Virus record (IMG/VR): IMGVR_UViG_3300033996_001256
Location: 1-64,000 of that record
Length of the DNA: 64,000 nucleotides
Source: a virus
Direction: 5' to 3' (one strand)
This document shows positions 37,260 to 46,930 of this stretch, piece by piece. The position numbers were made by a program, and so were the translations under genes. The notes under the pieces are model-generated. The model did no database searches and was not told the origin of the DNA. It saw only the letters and a program-made list of their open reading frames with translations. The first letter of the stretch is position 1; the number at the start of each line of letters is the position of its first letter.

Positions 37260-40200
37260 ATGGCGGTAACAAAATATACGTGTCCACCCCAAACCCCAAG
37301 CGGTCAGGGAACTTTTTCGGACAACTTAGTTGGTTTACAACTTGTTGACGGGGGAGGTTTTACGCAGGCAAATTTTGAGTTTACTACATCAATAACCGAA
37401 AAACAGGATAGAAATTTTTCAATCGGAGCATTTTCTGAACCAATATCTTTAGATAGTTTAAATATCCAAAGTATTACAGAATCAAGATTAATACAGGCTA
37501 ATAATTTTAAAGTTTACCCTAATTTTGATTTATCCCAAGTAACTAATTTTACGTTATATGGGTCTTTAGTCAAAAGGATATCAACATCTATTTCACATAT
37601 AATTAATTTTTTTCCTGCGGCTTTAGAAATTACATCAACACTACCAAATTATAGTACTACTGAAACGGCATTAAACATTCAGTACGATCCTGTTGAGGAT
37701 GAAACGACATTTGATGTTTTGATTAATTCATTAAGAAACCCGTTTGATATAGATTATAGTTCAAATTCAAATAGAAATTTTGAATTACTTGAAATTGAAG
37801 TTTCATCTTTAAGGAATTTCACATTAAATTACCCAAAATATTCATTATTCATTAATGGTGGTGAATATCCTTTTATATTTTATAGTCCATCTAACAACAC
37901 ATCTACGACATTAAATTTTGTTGTTAAAGGTAACCCGTTCTCAGGTAATAGTATTTCTTATGATACGGTACTTATTAGACCTAATGATATGTATGTTAAC
38001 AAAACATTCAATGAGGCAATGGATGAGGTTGAGCAATTTTTGTTGAACAGATCCATTACCCCGATATACACATCAACGTTTACGGTACCAAGAGAGAATG
38101 AAGATGGTACGGTTTATTTAACGACTCAAGCGATCACATTCCCTAAGAATGGTCAATGGAATTTAGATATTACATCATTAGCGTTTGATAATTATCTTAC
38201 GACTTTGAATGATTTTGCAGCTAACTTAGATTTATATCGTACTAATTTAATATCACGTTTTTTAACAACAGGAGCAATCAAAGAATTTGATACTCCTGAT
38301 CAAAAAATTGAAAAAGTTTTACAAATATACGGTAGAAGTTTTGACGAAACTAAAAAGTTTATATCGGCATTATCTAACATGAATAATGTTAATTATAATG
38401 TAAAAAATGACATACCATCTCAGTTATTAAAAAATTTAGCAATGACATTAGGTTGGGATACAAACATATCTCCAATCACAAATGACCAATTATTAGATTC
38501 TGTATTTAGTACGGGCACTAATGAGTTTAGCGGATTATCGGTGGGTATGACACCTGAAGAACTTAATTATCAATACTATAGAAACTTAATTTTAAATTCT
38601 GCTTATCTTTTTAAATCTAAAGGTACCAGAAAATCTATTGAAATATTATTAAGATTGATTGGGGCTCCTGAGGCGTTAATTGAATTTAATGAATACATAT
38701 ACATTGCGGATCAGAAAATTAATATTGAGGAGTTTAATGGTCAGTACGCTAATTTATCTGGGGGTACCTATACTCAGCAATTACCAATATTAGATACTAC
38801 CGATATCTACTCAATACAAGGTCAACAATTTACAGGTTTTACCACGACAAGTATTATAAGTGATGTGAATGTTTTTCCCGAAGACTATCCAATAGATAAT
38901 TTTGGATATCCGACGATGCCGTCAGTGAGTGATTCATACTTTTTCCAAATTGGAGGAGGGTGGTTTGAATCAACACCACAACATAGAATGCCAGAGCAAG
39001 TAGATAGTACTAATAGTGTATTTATTGGATCTAATCCTAATTATCAAACTACATTATTACCATTTAATTATGGTGAACAATATTTACAAAGATACAGAAC
39101 TTTCCCTTATATGACTTTAGGGTATAAACTACGTAGAGTGGTGGATAATAAGAAAAGTTGGACCGATACTGATGATGGTTTAAGAACTAATTTTGATGGT
39201 GGGTTTAATGCGTATTATCCTGTTGGTGATGACAAATTGGTGGTTAATGTTAAGAATGTAGACATATTTATGAATCCGGCTCAAGGGTTAGTTTATGATG
39301 TATGGACAATGTCAAGACAATATAATTACCCAATTCCAAATGAAGGTTTAAATTATATTGAACCAACACGTTGTAACCCAACTCCAAACACTCCTTATCC
39401 GGAAAGAGGTGGGATTGATTGGACTGAAATAAAACCAAAACCAAAAGAAAAAACATTCTTTGAATTTGCGCAAACTTTTTGGCATAACACAATTAATGTT
39501 AGAAATAGACAATTTATTACCGATGGTAAAACAGGTGGTTACCCAACCCTTCAATCTATATATTGGAAGTATTTGGAATCAGGTCAAGCAATCAATGTAC
39601 CTAACGATAACTTTACATATCAAACAATGATTGATTATGTGAATGGTTTGGGTACTTATTGGATAAAATTAATTGAACAAATGGTACCTGCAACCACAAT
39701 ATGGAATACGGGAACCAAATTAGAAAATTCAATTTTCCACAGACAAAAGTTTGTATGGAGAAGACAAATGGGTTGTCAACTTGTTCCAGTACCTTGTGAT
39801 CCTTGTTATGCAATTGGTCAGTTAGTGCCTTTTGATTGTCCAATACAATCTGTTAATTGTCCTATTTACCCTTGGGGTTCTGACCCTCTTATTAACTCAT
39901 TTGGGTCTGTTTTAGGACAAGTTTTAACTACATATTTAGATAATAATGGTTATGATTTGAATAACGATTGTTTGGCGAATACTATAACATCTGAATGGTA
40001 TGTTGACGTGAGATTAAATGGAACTCAAATAGTGGACTACAAATTTTTTGATGGATATGGTTATTCTGTTAGTGGAACAAGTTTTCCGACTCAAGTAAAT
40101 TGGTTAAATGCACTTTATGATTCATTACCACAAATGATTAATGAAGGTTTAACATTTAATATTGATGAAACAACCAATATTGTGACTATATATAATAATA

Positions 40201-40277
40201 ATTGTGTTTCTCTTAATGATGAAAACAATTTGGAATTAAATGTGGGGATAAATTTTGACATAACTTGTAATCAATAA
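37260..40277 (+). CDS. Large baseplate/tail protein with tail-protein-I-like segment
   Basis: A 1005-residue protein. The N-terminal 300 residues are beta-rich. The middle (about 350-480) has helices that resemble baseplate wedge/tail-protein-I-type domains: SRFLTTGAIKEFDTPDQKIE, LLKNLAMTLGWDTNISPIT and FKSKGTRKSIEILLRLIGAPE. The C-terminal 130 residues are Cys-bearing (CQLVPVPCDPCYAIGQLVPF) and end in a small domain similar in layout to one in the next protein (WYVDVRLNGTQIVDYKFFDG). Its stop overlaps the next ATG. It is likely the adaptor that carries the adhesin to the baseplate; that is inference from order. Confidence 0.5.
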   Translation: MAVTKYTCPPQTPSGQGTFSDNLVGLQLVDGGGFTQANFEFTTSITEKQDRNFSIGAFSEPISLDSLNIQSITESRLIQANNFKVYPNFDLSQVTNFTLYGSLVKRISTSISHIINFFPAALEITSTLPNYSTTETALNIQYDPVEDETTFDVLINSLRNPFDIDYSSNSNRNFELLEIEVSSLRNFTLNYPKYSLFINGGEYPFIFYSPSNNTSTTLNFVVKGNPFSGNSISYDTVLIRPNDMYVNKTFNEAMDEVEQFLLNRSITPIYTSTFTVPRENEDGTVYLTTQAITFPKNGQWNLDITSLAFDNYLTTLNDFAANLDLYRTNLISRFLTTGAIKEFDTPDQKIEKVLQIYGRSFDETKKFISALSNMNNVNYNVKNDIPSQLLKNLAMTLGWDTNISPITNDQLLDSVFSTGTNEFSGLSVGMTPEELNYQYYRNLILNSAYLFKSKGTRKSIEILLRLIGAPEALIEFNEYIYIADQKINIEEFNGQYANLSGGTYTQQLPILDTTDIYSIQGQQFTGFTTTSIISDVNVFPEDYPIDNFGYPTMPSVSDSYFFQIGGGWFESTPQHRMPEQVDSTNSVFIGSNPNYQTTLLPFNYGEQYLQRYRTFPYMTLGYKLRRVVDNKKSWTDTDDGLRTNFDGGFNAYYPVGDDKLVVNVKNVDIFMNPAQGLVYDVWTMSRQYNYPIPNEGLNYIEPTRCNPTPNTPYPERGGIDWTEIKPKPKEKTFFEFAQTFWHNTINVRNRQFITDGKTGGYPTLQSIYWKYLESGQAINVPNDNFTYQTMIDYVNGLGTYWIKLIEQMVPATTIWNTGTKLENSIFHRQKFVWRRQMGCQLVPVPCDPCYAIGQLVPFDCPIQSVNCPIYPWGSDPLINSFGSVLGQVLTTYLDNNGYDLNNDCLANTITSEWYVDVRLNGTQIVDYKFFDGYGYSVSGTSFPTQVNWLNALYDSLPQMINEGLTFNIDETTNIVTIYNNNCVSLNDENNLELNVGINFDITCNQ

Positions 40278-43200
40278 TGGGGTTAATTAATATAAATGGG
40301 TTTTCCATAACTGGAGATTGTACAAACGAGGGATTAGGCGAAATTATTTTTTCGGTAACAGGAGATAGTCCTAATTGGTTAGTTACTGAAACTCCCACCG
40401 CAGATGTTAATTTACCAACATCTGCATTAACTGTATTTGATAATGTTTATTATTACTCAGGTTTAAGTGCCGGTAGTTACTTTTTAAATGTCTATGACTC
40501 AACATATACTAATTATATTGTTGTTAATTTCTATATATCTTCGGGTACCTGTGTATCAATTAATACGACAGACACTACTTGTGGATTTGATAATGGGGGT
40601 ATAACTGCGACAACACAAACGGTATATGGTAACGGTGGAACCTTTACGTTATATGATATTAATGATAATTTCATCTCAAGTGGAACTTCAGTAAGTAATG
40701 AATATGTTTTCCCACCTGTACCTTCAGGAATTTACTACGTTATTGCCAATGACGGTGGTGGATGTACAGGTTGTAGTGAATCATGTGTAGTTAGAGAGTC
40801 ATTTCCATTTGATTATGGTTATTACGTTGTTAATGACGGAAGTTGTATAGGTAGTGATGGTAGTGGTAAAATATTTTTAACGGGTTTATCAGACCCAAGT
40901 CTATATACTGTTAATTGGTTAACGAGTGTTAATGGTCAAACAGGGACTACGGTGACAGGTTTGACTGAAGGTTTATACAACGTTCAGGTAACTAATCAGG
41001 ATGGTTGTGTATCAACTAAAACAATAACAGTTACCGGGGTAGATCCGTTAGGAATTGGTGGTTTTATGACATATCCACCAACTTGTTTCACTAATGATGG
41101 GGAAATAACCATTATTATTACGGGGGGTACTGCGCCATATTATATTGGATGTTCAAACGGTGATAGCGCGATAATTTTTAATAATGAATATACATTTACT
41201 GATTTATTTTCGGGAACGTATAATTTTAATATTATAGATGCTGGTCTCTGTAAAGTGTCGGGAACAACATCTATTAATACGTCAAATAGTTTTCAAGTAT
41301 TAAGTGTTGATACGACAAATTCAATGTGTAATGACAATTCAGGATCAGTTACAATTACGTTAATTGGATCAGGATATTATACGTATAGTTTAACGGATTC
41401 ATTACATGATACAACAAGTTTTGGTCCTACAACTAATATAGTTCAAGTATTTGATACGTTGTCTTCAGGTGATTATGATTTAGTTATTACCGATGGAGTT
41501 TGTGATTATGAAACAACAATTACAATTCATAATACTGAAAAATTTACAATCTCGGCTATAACTGAAGATACTACTTGCGGGTTAAATAATGGGTCAATAC
41601 AATTATTAGCAAGTACAGGTGGAACTTTACCTTATCAATATGAAATAACAGGTTTTCCACCATCCTCAACGACTACATTTAATAATTTAGCGTCTGGTAA
41701 TTATGTTGGAACAGTTACAGATAATACGGGTTGTTCTCAAAGTTTAAATATATTTGTTAATAACTCTAATGGTGTCTTTTTTGATTTAGTTGTTGACCAA
41801 CCAACAAGTGGGGATAATGGTCAAATTGAAACTATTATATATGACGGAACACCTATATTCACCTATGATTGGAGTCCTAATGTTAATGGTCAAACAGGGA
41901 CTACGGTGACAGGTTTGACTGCGGGTACCTATAGTTTAGAGGTAACAGATTCAAGTGGATGTACATTAACAAAAACTGTGACTTTATCAGGTACTGAAAA
42001 AAAATTAAGTTATCAAACATATAATATATGTAATGATAATTTCCAAAATACTGGAATACTCGGTAAAAGAGGTATGCAACAGATGTTAACCGAAGGGTTT
42101 AAAGATTTAACATATGATGATACAGGATGTATTTTAAATACTGCAAATTTTATTGCGGATGTAACAGTTGATGGAGAAAACACACAACAATCATTTTATG
42201 TATCGTCAGGTTTAACTGATTATCCTTCAGATTATGTGTGGGGTGAAACATTAACTGAACTTTTACAAAGTTATAGCGGAATTAGTAAAGTTGAAATTAA
42301 TTACTCAACTAATGAGATTAAAATTTATAACAAATGTGTGGAAATAGACGGGTGTCAACCTGAAACAATTTATTATTTGTCTGATGCGAATATTGTAATT
42401 AATCTAAAATTAGAATACAATATTTCTTGTCAACAATGTATTACAACCCCAACTCCAACCCCAACTCAAACTTTAACTCAAACTCCAACACAAACACAAA
42501 CGCAAACTCCTACACAAACCCCAACTCAAACTTTGACTCAAACACCAACTCCTACGCAAACACAAACGCCAACACCAACTCAAACTTTAACTCAAACACC
42601 AACTCAAACACAAACACCTACGCTAACCCCAACTCAAACTTTGACTCAAACACCTACACCGACTCAAACAGAAACTCAAATACTTACACCTACACCTACG
42701 CCAACACCGACCCAAACTGAGACTCAAACGCCTACGCCAACACCAACTCAAACAGAAACTCAGACTCCTACGCCAACACCAACCCAAACAGAAACTCAGA
42801 CTCCTACGCCAACACCAACCCAAACACCAACACCAACTTATCCTGATACGGAATTTTTACAACTACAAAATATTATTGGTACAGATCCAATGATTGTGTC
42901 TTTTAAAACCGCACCAGATAGTAGTTTTAATATAAATTGGGGGGATGGGTCATCAGAATTTGTTAATATAACTGATCCACCGTACAATCCTACTTTTAGT
43001 GCGTATACCTATACTCATAATTATGTAGGTAGTTTAAACACTGCGATTTTTGAAGACTTCCGAGTGTCATCATCATTATCAACTGACAATATTCGTGAGA
43101 TTTATTTAGCAAATGTTTCAGATATTATTGAAAATGTTTATACTTTTAGTGCATTTACTGCTTCAACTAAATTAACTTTAACGGCTTGTACTTTAACTGA

Positions 43201-44518
43201 GTTCAATTCTAGCTTACCTAATACTCTTGTGAGATTTTACATATATAACAATTACGCACCATCAACTCAATACTTTAATTTTAATCCAACAACAAACTTA
43301 GCATTATTACCTAGTTTTGTAGAGTTAATTATTTCAAATACTGATATGTCAGGGTTTACATATGATTTTTCAGGAAGTAGTTCATTACAAACTCTTCAGT
43401 TAACTAGTAATAATAGTTTAACAAACTTGAATATGACAGTTCCGACAGGGTCATCGTTTTTTCAATTTTGGGTATTCGGTAATACTTCGTTATCGGCATT
43501 AACAGTTAATAATAATTTATCGGATTGTATAAATCTTAATGATATACGAGTATATGGAAATACAGCATTAACAGGTTGGACTTATATATTACCAGTGGCT
43601 GCAGATAACGTACAATTAAATTCAAATAGAATCCGTAATTTTGACATTGATTTATCGGCAAATACAAATTTAACTGATTTAAATTTAAATAGTAATCTTG
43701 TTTTAAGTTCATTCACAAATAGTATATCTGCATGTACATCATTGACAGATTTAAGATTAGATAATAACAACTTAACGACATTACCTCCGATATTCCCAAA
43801 TAGTATTCAAACATTAAGATTAGAATCAAATGATATAACGGGATACACAAGTAACTTCCCTACTAGTTGTGTTTATTTTGATATGAGTGATTCTGTAGCG
43901 AGTTTACAGACTGTTCCCCAATGGTCGGTAGATTTAACGGGAGCAACGTCATTACAAACTTTCAATTTAAATAGTGTTGGGTTATCAGGATGGACAACAC
44001 AATTCCCATCATCAATTAAAACAATAAGTTTTAGAAATAATCTTTTAACTGATTTTGATTTTAATTATACTACAGGTGCTACATCAATAGATTTATATTT
44101 CAACCAATTAACTGGAACAACAAATTTATCGGGACACACTTCTTTAACTGGTTTAACAATAGGAAGTAATAACTTTACAGATAGTTCTCCAATACTTGGA
44201 GGTGACTTCCCACCAACTTTAAGAACATTTGACATTGGGGGGTCACCATTATTAACAGGATGGACGACAACATTCTCAGCAATGACCAATATGTTGTCAT
44301 TAAATTTCCAAGGTACCAAACTTAAAACTGCGGCGGTAGATTACATTTTAGATGATGTTGCAACTATAGCGGTAGCAAATAATTTATATAATAAAACACT
44401 TAATTTATCCGGTACTCCTCCAAACCAACCAGAATCCCCAACGGGAGGTGTGACTAATGCTGATTATATATTACTTACAAGTTCACCATATAATTGGACA
44501 GTAACTATAACCCCATAA
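40277..44518 (+). CDS. Tail adhesin: SprB-like repeats, Pro/Thr linker, PKD and leucine-rich C-terminus
   Basis: A 1413-residue probable receptor-binding fibre. Residues about 90-560 hold a series of SprB-type repeats, each with a Cys, an N-G or D-G turn and a closing G.Y...V.D..GC (for example DTTCGFDNGGI, DTTCGLNNGSIQLL, TVTDNTGC). SprB is the gliding-motility adhesin of Flavobacteria. Residues about 724-854 are a Thr/Pro/Gln linker. A PKD-like strand (FNINWGDGSSEFV) follows at about 880, then leucine-rich-repeat-like units to the end (LTDLNLNSNLVLSSF, LTDLRLDNNNLTTLP, IQTLRLESNDITGY). It starts at an overlapping TAATG after the 1005-residue gene. Binding target unknown. Confidence 0.65.
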   Translation: MGLININGFSITGDCTNEGLGEIIFSVTGDSPNWLVTETPTADVNLPTSALTVFDNVYYYSGLSAGSYFLNVYDSTYTNYIVVNFYISSGTCVSINTTDTTCGFDNGGITATTQTVYGNGGTFTLYDINDNFISSGTSVSNEYVFPPVPSGIYYVIANDGGGCTGCSESCVVRESFPFDYGYYVVNDGSCIGSDGSGKIFLTGLSDPSLYTVNWLTSVNGQTGTTVTGLTEGLYNVQVTNQDGCVSTKTITVTGVDPLGIGGFMTYPPTCFTNDGEITIIITGGTAPYYIGCSNGDSAIIFNNEYTFTDLFSGTYNFNIIDAGLCKVSGTTSINTSNSFQVLSVDTTNSMCNDNSGSVTITLIGSGYYTYSLTDSLHDTTSFGPTTNIVQVFDTLSSGDYDLVITDGVCDYETTITIHNTEKFTISAITEDTTCGLNNGSIQLLASTGGTLPYQYEITGFPPSSTTTFNNLASGNYVGTVTDNTGCSQSLNIFVNNSNGVFFDLVVDQPTSGDNGQIETIIYDGTPIFTYDWSPNVNGQTGTTVTGLTAGTYSLEVTDSSGCTLTKTVTLSGTEKKLSYQTYNICNDNFQNTGILGKRGMQQMLTEGFKDLTYDDTGCILNTANFIADVTVDGENTQQSFYVSSGLTDYPSDYVWGETLTELLQSYSGISKVEINYSTNEIKIYNKCVEIDGCQPETIYYLSDANIVINLKLEYNISCQQCITTPTPTPTQTLTQTPTQTQTQTPTQTPTQTLTQTPTPTQTQTPTPTQTLTQTPTQTQTPTLTPTQTLTQTPTPTQTETQILTPTPTPTPTQTETQTPTPTPTQTETQTPTPTPTQTETQTPTPTPTQTPTPTYPDTEFLQLQNIIGTDPMIVSFKTAPDSSFNINWGDGSSEFVNITDPPYNPTFSAYTYTHNYVGSLNTAIFEDFRVSSSLSTDNIREIYLANVSDIIENVYTFSAFTASTKLTLTACTLTEFNSSLPNTLVRFYIYNNYAPSTQYFNFNPTTNLALLPSFVELIISNTDMSGFTYDFSGSSSLQTLQLTSNNSLTNLNMTVPTGSSFFQFWVFGNTSLSALTVNNNLSDCINLNDIRVYGNTALTGWTYILPVAADNVQLNSNRIRNFDIDLSANTNLTDLNLNSNLVLSSFTNSISACTSLTDLRLDNNNLTTLPPIFPNSIQTLRLESNDITGYTSNFPTSCVYFDMSDSVASLQTVPQWSVDLTGATSLQTFNLNSVGLSGWTTQFPSSIKTISFRNNLLTDFDFNYTTGATSIDLYFNQLTGTTNLSGHTSLTGLTIGSNNFTDSSPILGGDFPPTLRTFDIGGSPLLTGWTTTFSAMTNMLSLNFQGTKLKTAAVDYILDDVATIAVANNLYNKTLNLSGTPPNQPESPTGGVTNADYILLTSSPYNWTVTITP
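40927..40967 (+). repeat. 41-bp exact direct repeat, copy 1
   Basis: Begins TGTTAATGGTCAAACAGGGA and is identical to 41881-41921. The copies are 954 bases (318 codons) apart, in frame, and encode VNGQTGTTVTGLT in two SprB-like repeats. Confidence 0.85.
41881..41921 (+). repeat. 41-bp exact direct repeat, copy 2
   Basis: Second copy of the 40927-40967 repeat. Near-perfect DNA identity in otherwise diverged protein repeats suggests recent duplication or gene conversion. Confidence 0.85.
42448..42840 (+). repeat. Pro/Thr/Gln-coding tandem repeat with 36-bp units at its 3' end
   Basis: A low-complexity stretch built from ACNCCNACNCAA-type units encodes about 130 residues of Thr/Pro/Gln. The 3' part contains three consecutive 36-bp units (42719-42754, 42755-42790, 42791-42826), each coding ETQTPTPTPTQT. 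Such DNA can change length by slippage. Confidence 0.8.
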
Positions 44519-44557
44519 TAAATTCACTTTTAGTTATTATCTAATATCTTTTACTTT

Positions 44558-45532
44558 ATGGGAGATATTCTTTTTGTTACTGCACAACCTGACGTACCTT
44601 ATTTTCATTGGCAAGTAAAATTGTATACTCATAATTTTATTGAGAAGGGAATTAAACCTTGTCAGATCCATGTTATTTTTGGATTACAAAAAAAACAACA
44701 ACCATCACAAGGGGCATTAGAATTATGTGATTACGGATTTAATGTTCATTTTTATGATGATGATCGTGAGAACAAATCATACATACCAAGTATAAAACCA
44801 TATCTAATTTATCAATGGTTAAAAGAATATCCTGAAAACGGTAAATTATTTTTCTTACACGATTCTGATATCATCTTCAATAGATTACCAAATTTTGATA
44901 AATTACTTAATGATAATGTATCTTATTTATCTGACACGATAGGCTATATTGGTTACGAATACATTAAAGATTGTTGTGATAGATATGAGAAACAACATCC
45001 AACATCAAACAAAGAACAGTTACTCCAAGAGATGTCAGATACAATAGGTATTGATGTTGATCTTATAAAACAAAATCAAGAAAATTCGGGTGGAGGTCAA
45101 TACCTTATCAAAAATACGGATCCACTATTATGGGGTAAGATTTATGATGATTGTACACCATTGTATAACCAAATGTTAGATTACCAAAGAAGATTCCCCA
45201 TTAATCCTGGTCAAATACAATTTTGGACTGCCGAAATGTGGTCATTATTATGGAATATGTGGAACTCAGGGTATGAAACAAAAATCACAAATGAGTTAGA
45301 TTTTTCATGGGCAACTGATAGTATTGATATTTATAATCAAAAACCAATACTACATATGGCAGGTGTGACTGACCAATTAAGAACTACGAAATTTTATAAG
45401 GGAGATTTCATAAACAGAAATCCGATTGAGGATTTAAGGAATGACATTAATTTCTTTAATTATGTGGACAAAAATAGTTCTACGATTAAATATATTGAAG
45501 TAATGAGGTCATTTTTGGAAAAAAATAAATAA
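44558..45532 (+). CDS. Glycosyltransferase-like protein (GT-A, DxD motif) among fibre genes
   Basis: A 324-residue protein. The N-terminal half reads as a nucleotide-sugar-binding fold and contains LFFLHDSDII with D102-x-D104, the metal-binding DxD of GT-A enzymes. The second half has GGGQYLIKNTD (about 178), WTAEMWSLLW (W223 on) and PILHMAGV (H266), which resemble the acceptor-side motifs of peptidyl Ser/hydroxyproline glycosyltransferases. It has no signal peptide or membrane segment, so it would act in the cytoplasm. It lies between Pro/Thr-rich fibre genes, which suggests those as substrates. Another role, such as modifying host glycans or DNA, is possible. The start is ATG 44558 after a 39-base spacer. 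Confidence 0.5.
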   Translation: MGDILFVTAQPDVPYFHWQVKLYTHNFIEKGIKPCQIHVIFGLQKKQQPSQGALELCDYGFNVHFYDDDRENKSYIPSIKPYLIYQWLKEYPENGKLFFLHDSDIIFNRLPNFDKLLNDNVSYLSDTIGYIGYEYIKDCCDRYEKQHPTSNKEQLLQEMSDTIGIDVDLIKQNQENSGGGQYLIKNTDPLLWGKIYDDCTPLYNQMLDYQRRFPINPGQIQFWTAEMWSLLWNMWNSGYETKITNELDFSWATDSIDIYNQKPILHMAGVTDQLRTTKFYKGDFINRNPIEDLRNDINFFNYVDKNSSTIKYIEVMRSFLEKNK

Positions 45533-45537
45533 CTGAT

Positions 45538-45545
45538 TATTTATT
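45538..45545 (+). promoter_or_regulatory. TATTTATT motif, candidate late promoter element
   Basis: TATTTATT is four bases before ATG 45550, in a 17-base spacer after the glycosyltransferase-like gene. Confidence 0.35.
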
Positions 45546-45549
45546 AGTA

Positions 45550-46878
45550 ATGGGAACTCAACCGATATCAGTAAAACCAATAAATGAATGTGCGATAGTT
45601 ACGTTATTTCCAATGACGGCTATATGTGATAGTGTTAATCCAAGTACTCCACAATCCTATGATGGATCAGTAAGTGTTATGGTTAGTGGTGGTACTCCAC
45701 CATATAATATTACTTGGGAAGAAGGTGGATTAGGACCAACAAAATCTAATCTTGGTGTTGGAGATTACCGAGCAACCATTGTTGATTTTTATGGTGATTT
45801 TACGGCAAATACAATATGTAGTTTAACCGCAGAAACAAGTACAACCACAACCTCCACATCAACAACTACATTACCTGTTTACGAGGATTTATGTATGTAC
45901 TTTACGGACAACAATGGTCCAAATTCAGAAACACATCAGTTTTTATTTAATGGATATTTAAATGGAAAACCTACTTGGATATCTGATGATGACTTATATA
46001 ATATATATTGGAGTACAGGTACTACAAATCAATGGTTAGTTGACGGGTGGAGTAATGGTATCATTTACAATTCAAATACATCCGTACCACCATTAACGGG
46101 GTGGCAATTCTTAGGTGGTAGTTATTCAGGGACATTTACTATTACCGTTTCTGAGGGAACTTGTGTGGATAATCCTATGGTTAATATATTAATAAGTTAC
46201 CAATCTCCAACCTGTGGTAGTAATGGTAGTATTATTGTGACGGCAAATGGAGGAACACCATCGTACCAATACTCAATTAATGGAGGAACAACATACCAAT
46301 CAAGTCCTGTATTTAGTAATTTATCAAGTGGTATATATAGTGTTAAGGTTAAGGATACAAATGATGTAGCAACAACACAAAGTGTTACTTTATCAGGGCC
46401 ACCACCTAATCAAACTTATCAAATAGCATTACTTTTAACGGGTCCTAACTCTTTTAACATAAATGTAACTCCTACATTACCAAGTGGGGTATATATCACT
46501 TTTGATTTAAAACATAATAGTGTATTTAAATTAGCACCTTCACCAACCGTGGCGGTATATAATAATGTTGTCACGGTTAATGTTAATGGAAATCCGATTG
46601 CGACTCCATCACCTATGTTAAGTACAACCGCAACATTTAACCCTTGTGATTCGGGGTCTATATATACTAAAACAAATATCACTACATGGACTACGTTAAC
46701 GTTTAATCCAACAAGTACCATGAGCGGTACTTTTACAAATAATATAAGTCCGATAACACCTTTAGTTAATTGTTATTCGGTTAGTGGGTCAAGTGAATTA
46801 GTTATTACAAATGCAAAATTATATAACTGTGATTGTTGTAATATAACAATAAAAAACTCTAACCCTATTAGGATTTAA
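45550..46878 (+). CDS. Fibre-like protein with two SprB-like repeats
   Basis: A 442-residue protein. One SprB-like repeat is at about residues 20-95 (DGSVSVMVSGGTPPYNITWE), a Thr/Ser linker at about 96-110 (TSTTTTSTSTTT), and a second repeat at about 218-282 (TCGSNGSIIVTANGGTPSYQ, then GIYSVKVKD). The C-terminus is a separate beta domain ending with a CDCC motif. It is probably a short fibre or adhesin subunit that belongs with the 1413-residue adhesin and the glycosyltransferase-like gene. Confidence 0.55.
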   Translation: MGTQPISVKPINECAIVTLFPMTAICDSVNPSTPQSYDGSVSVMVSGGTPPYNITWEEGGLGPTKSNLGVGDYRATIVDFYGDFTANTICSLTAETSTTTTSTSTTTLPVYEDLCMYFTDNNGPNSETHQFLFNGYLNGKPTWISDDDLYNIYWSTGTTNQWLVDGWSNGIIYNSNTSVPPLTGWQFLGGSYSGTFTITVSEGTCVDNPMVNILISYQSPTCGSNGSIIVTANGGTPSYQYSINGGTTYQSSPVFSNLSSGIYSVKVKDTNDVATTQSVTLSGPPPNQTYQIALLLTGPNSFNINVTPTLPSGVYITFDLKHNSVFKLAPSPTVAVYNNVVTVNVNGNPIATPSPMLSTTATFNPCDSGSIYTKTNITTWTTLTFNPTSTMSGTFTNNISPITPLVNCYSVSGSSELVITNAKLYNCDCCNITIKNSNPIRI

Positions 46879-46916
46879 AGTATTGAAGTTAGAGGATAAA
46901 AAAATTATAAATAAAC

Positions 46917-46924
46917 TATTTATT
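46917..46924 (+). promoter_or_regulatory. TATTTATT motif, candidate late promoter element
   Basis: TATTTATT ends six bases before ATG 46931, in a 52-base AT-rich spacer. Confidence 0.4.
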
Positions 46925-46930
46925 GATTAG

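Noticed and set aside
42427-42823. Asn/Tyr/Thr-rich and Cys/Trp-rich frames in the repeat region
   Set aside because: Other frames of the Pro/Thr repeat DNA; low complexity only.
42448-42840. CRISPR-like array
   Set aside because: Repeats are contiguous without unique spacers and encode a continuous Pro/Thr stalk in frame.
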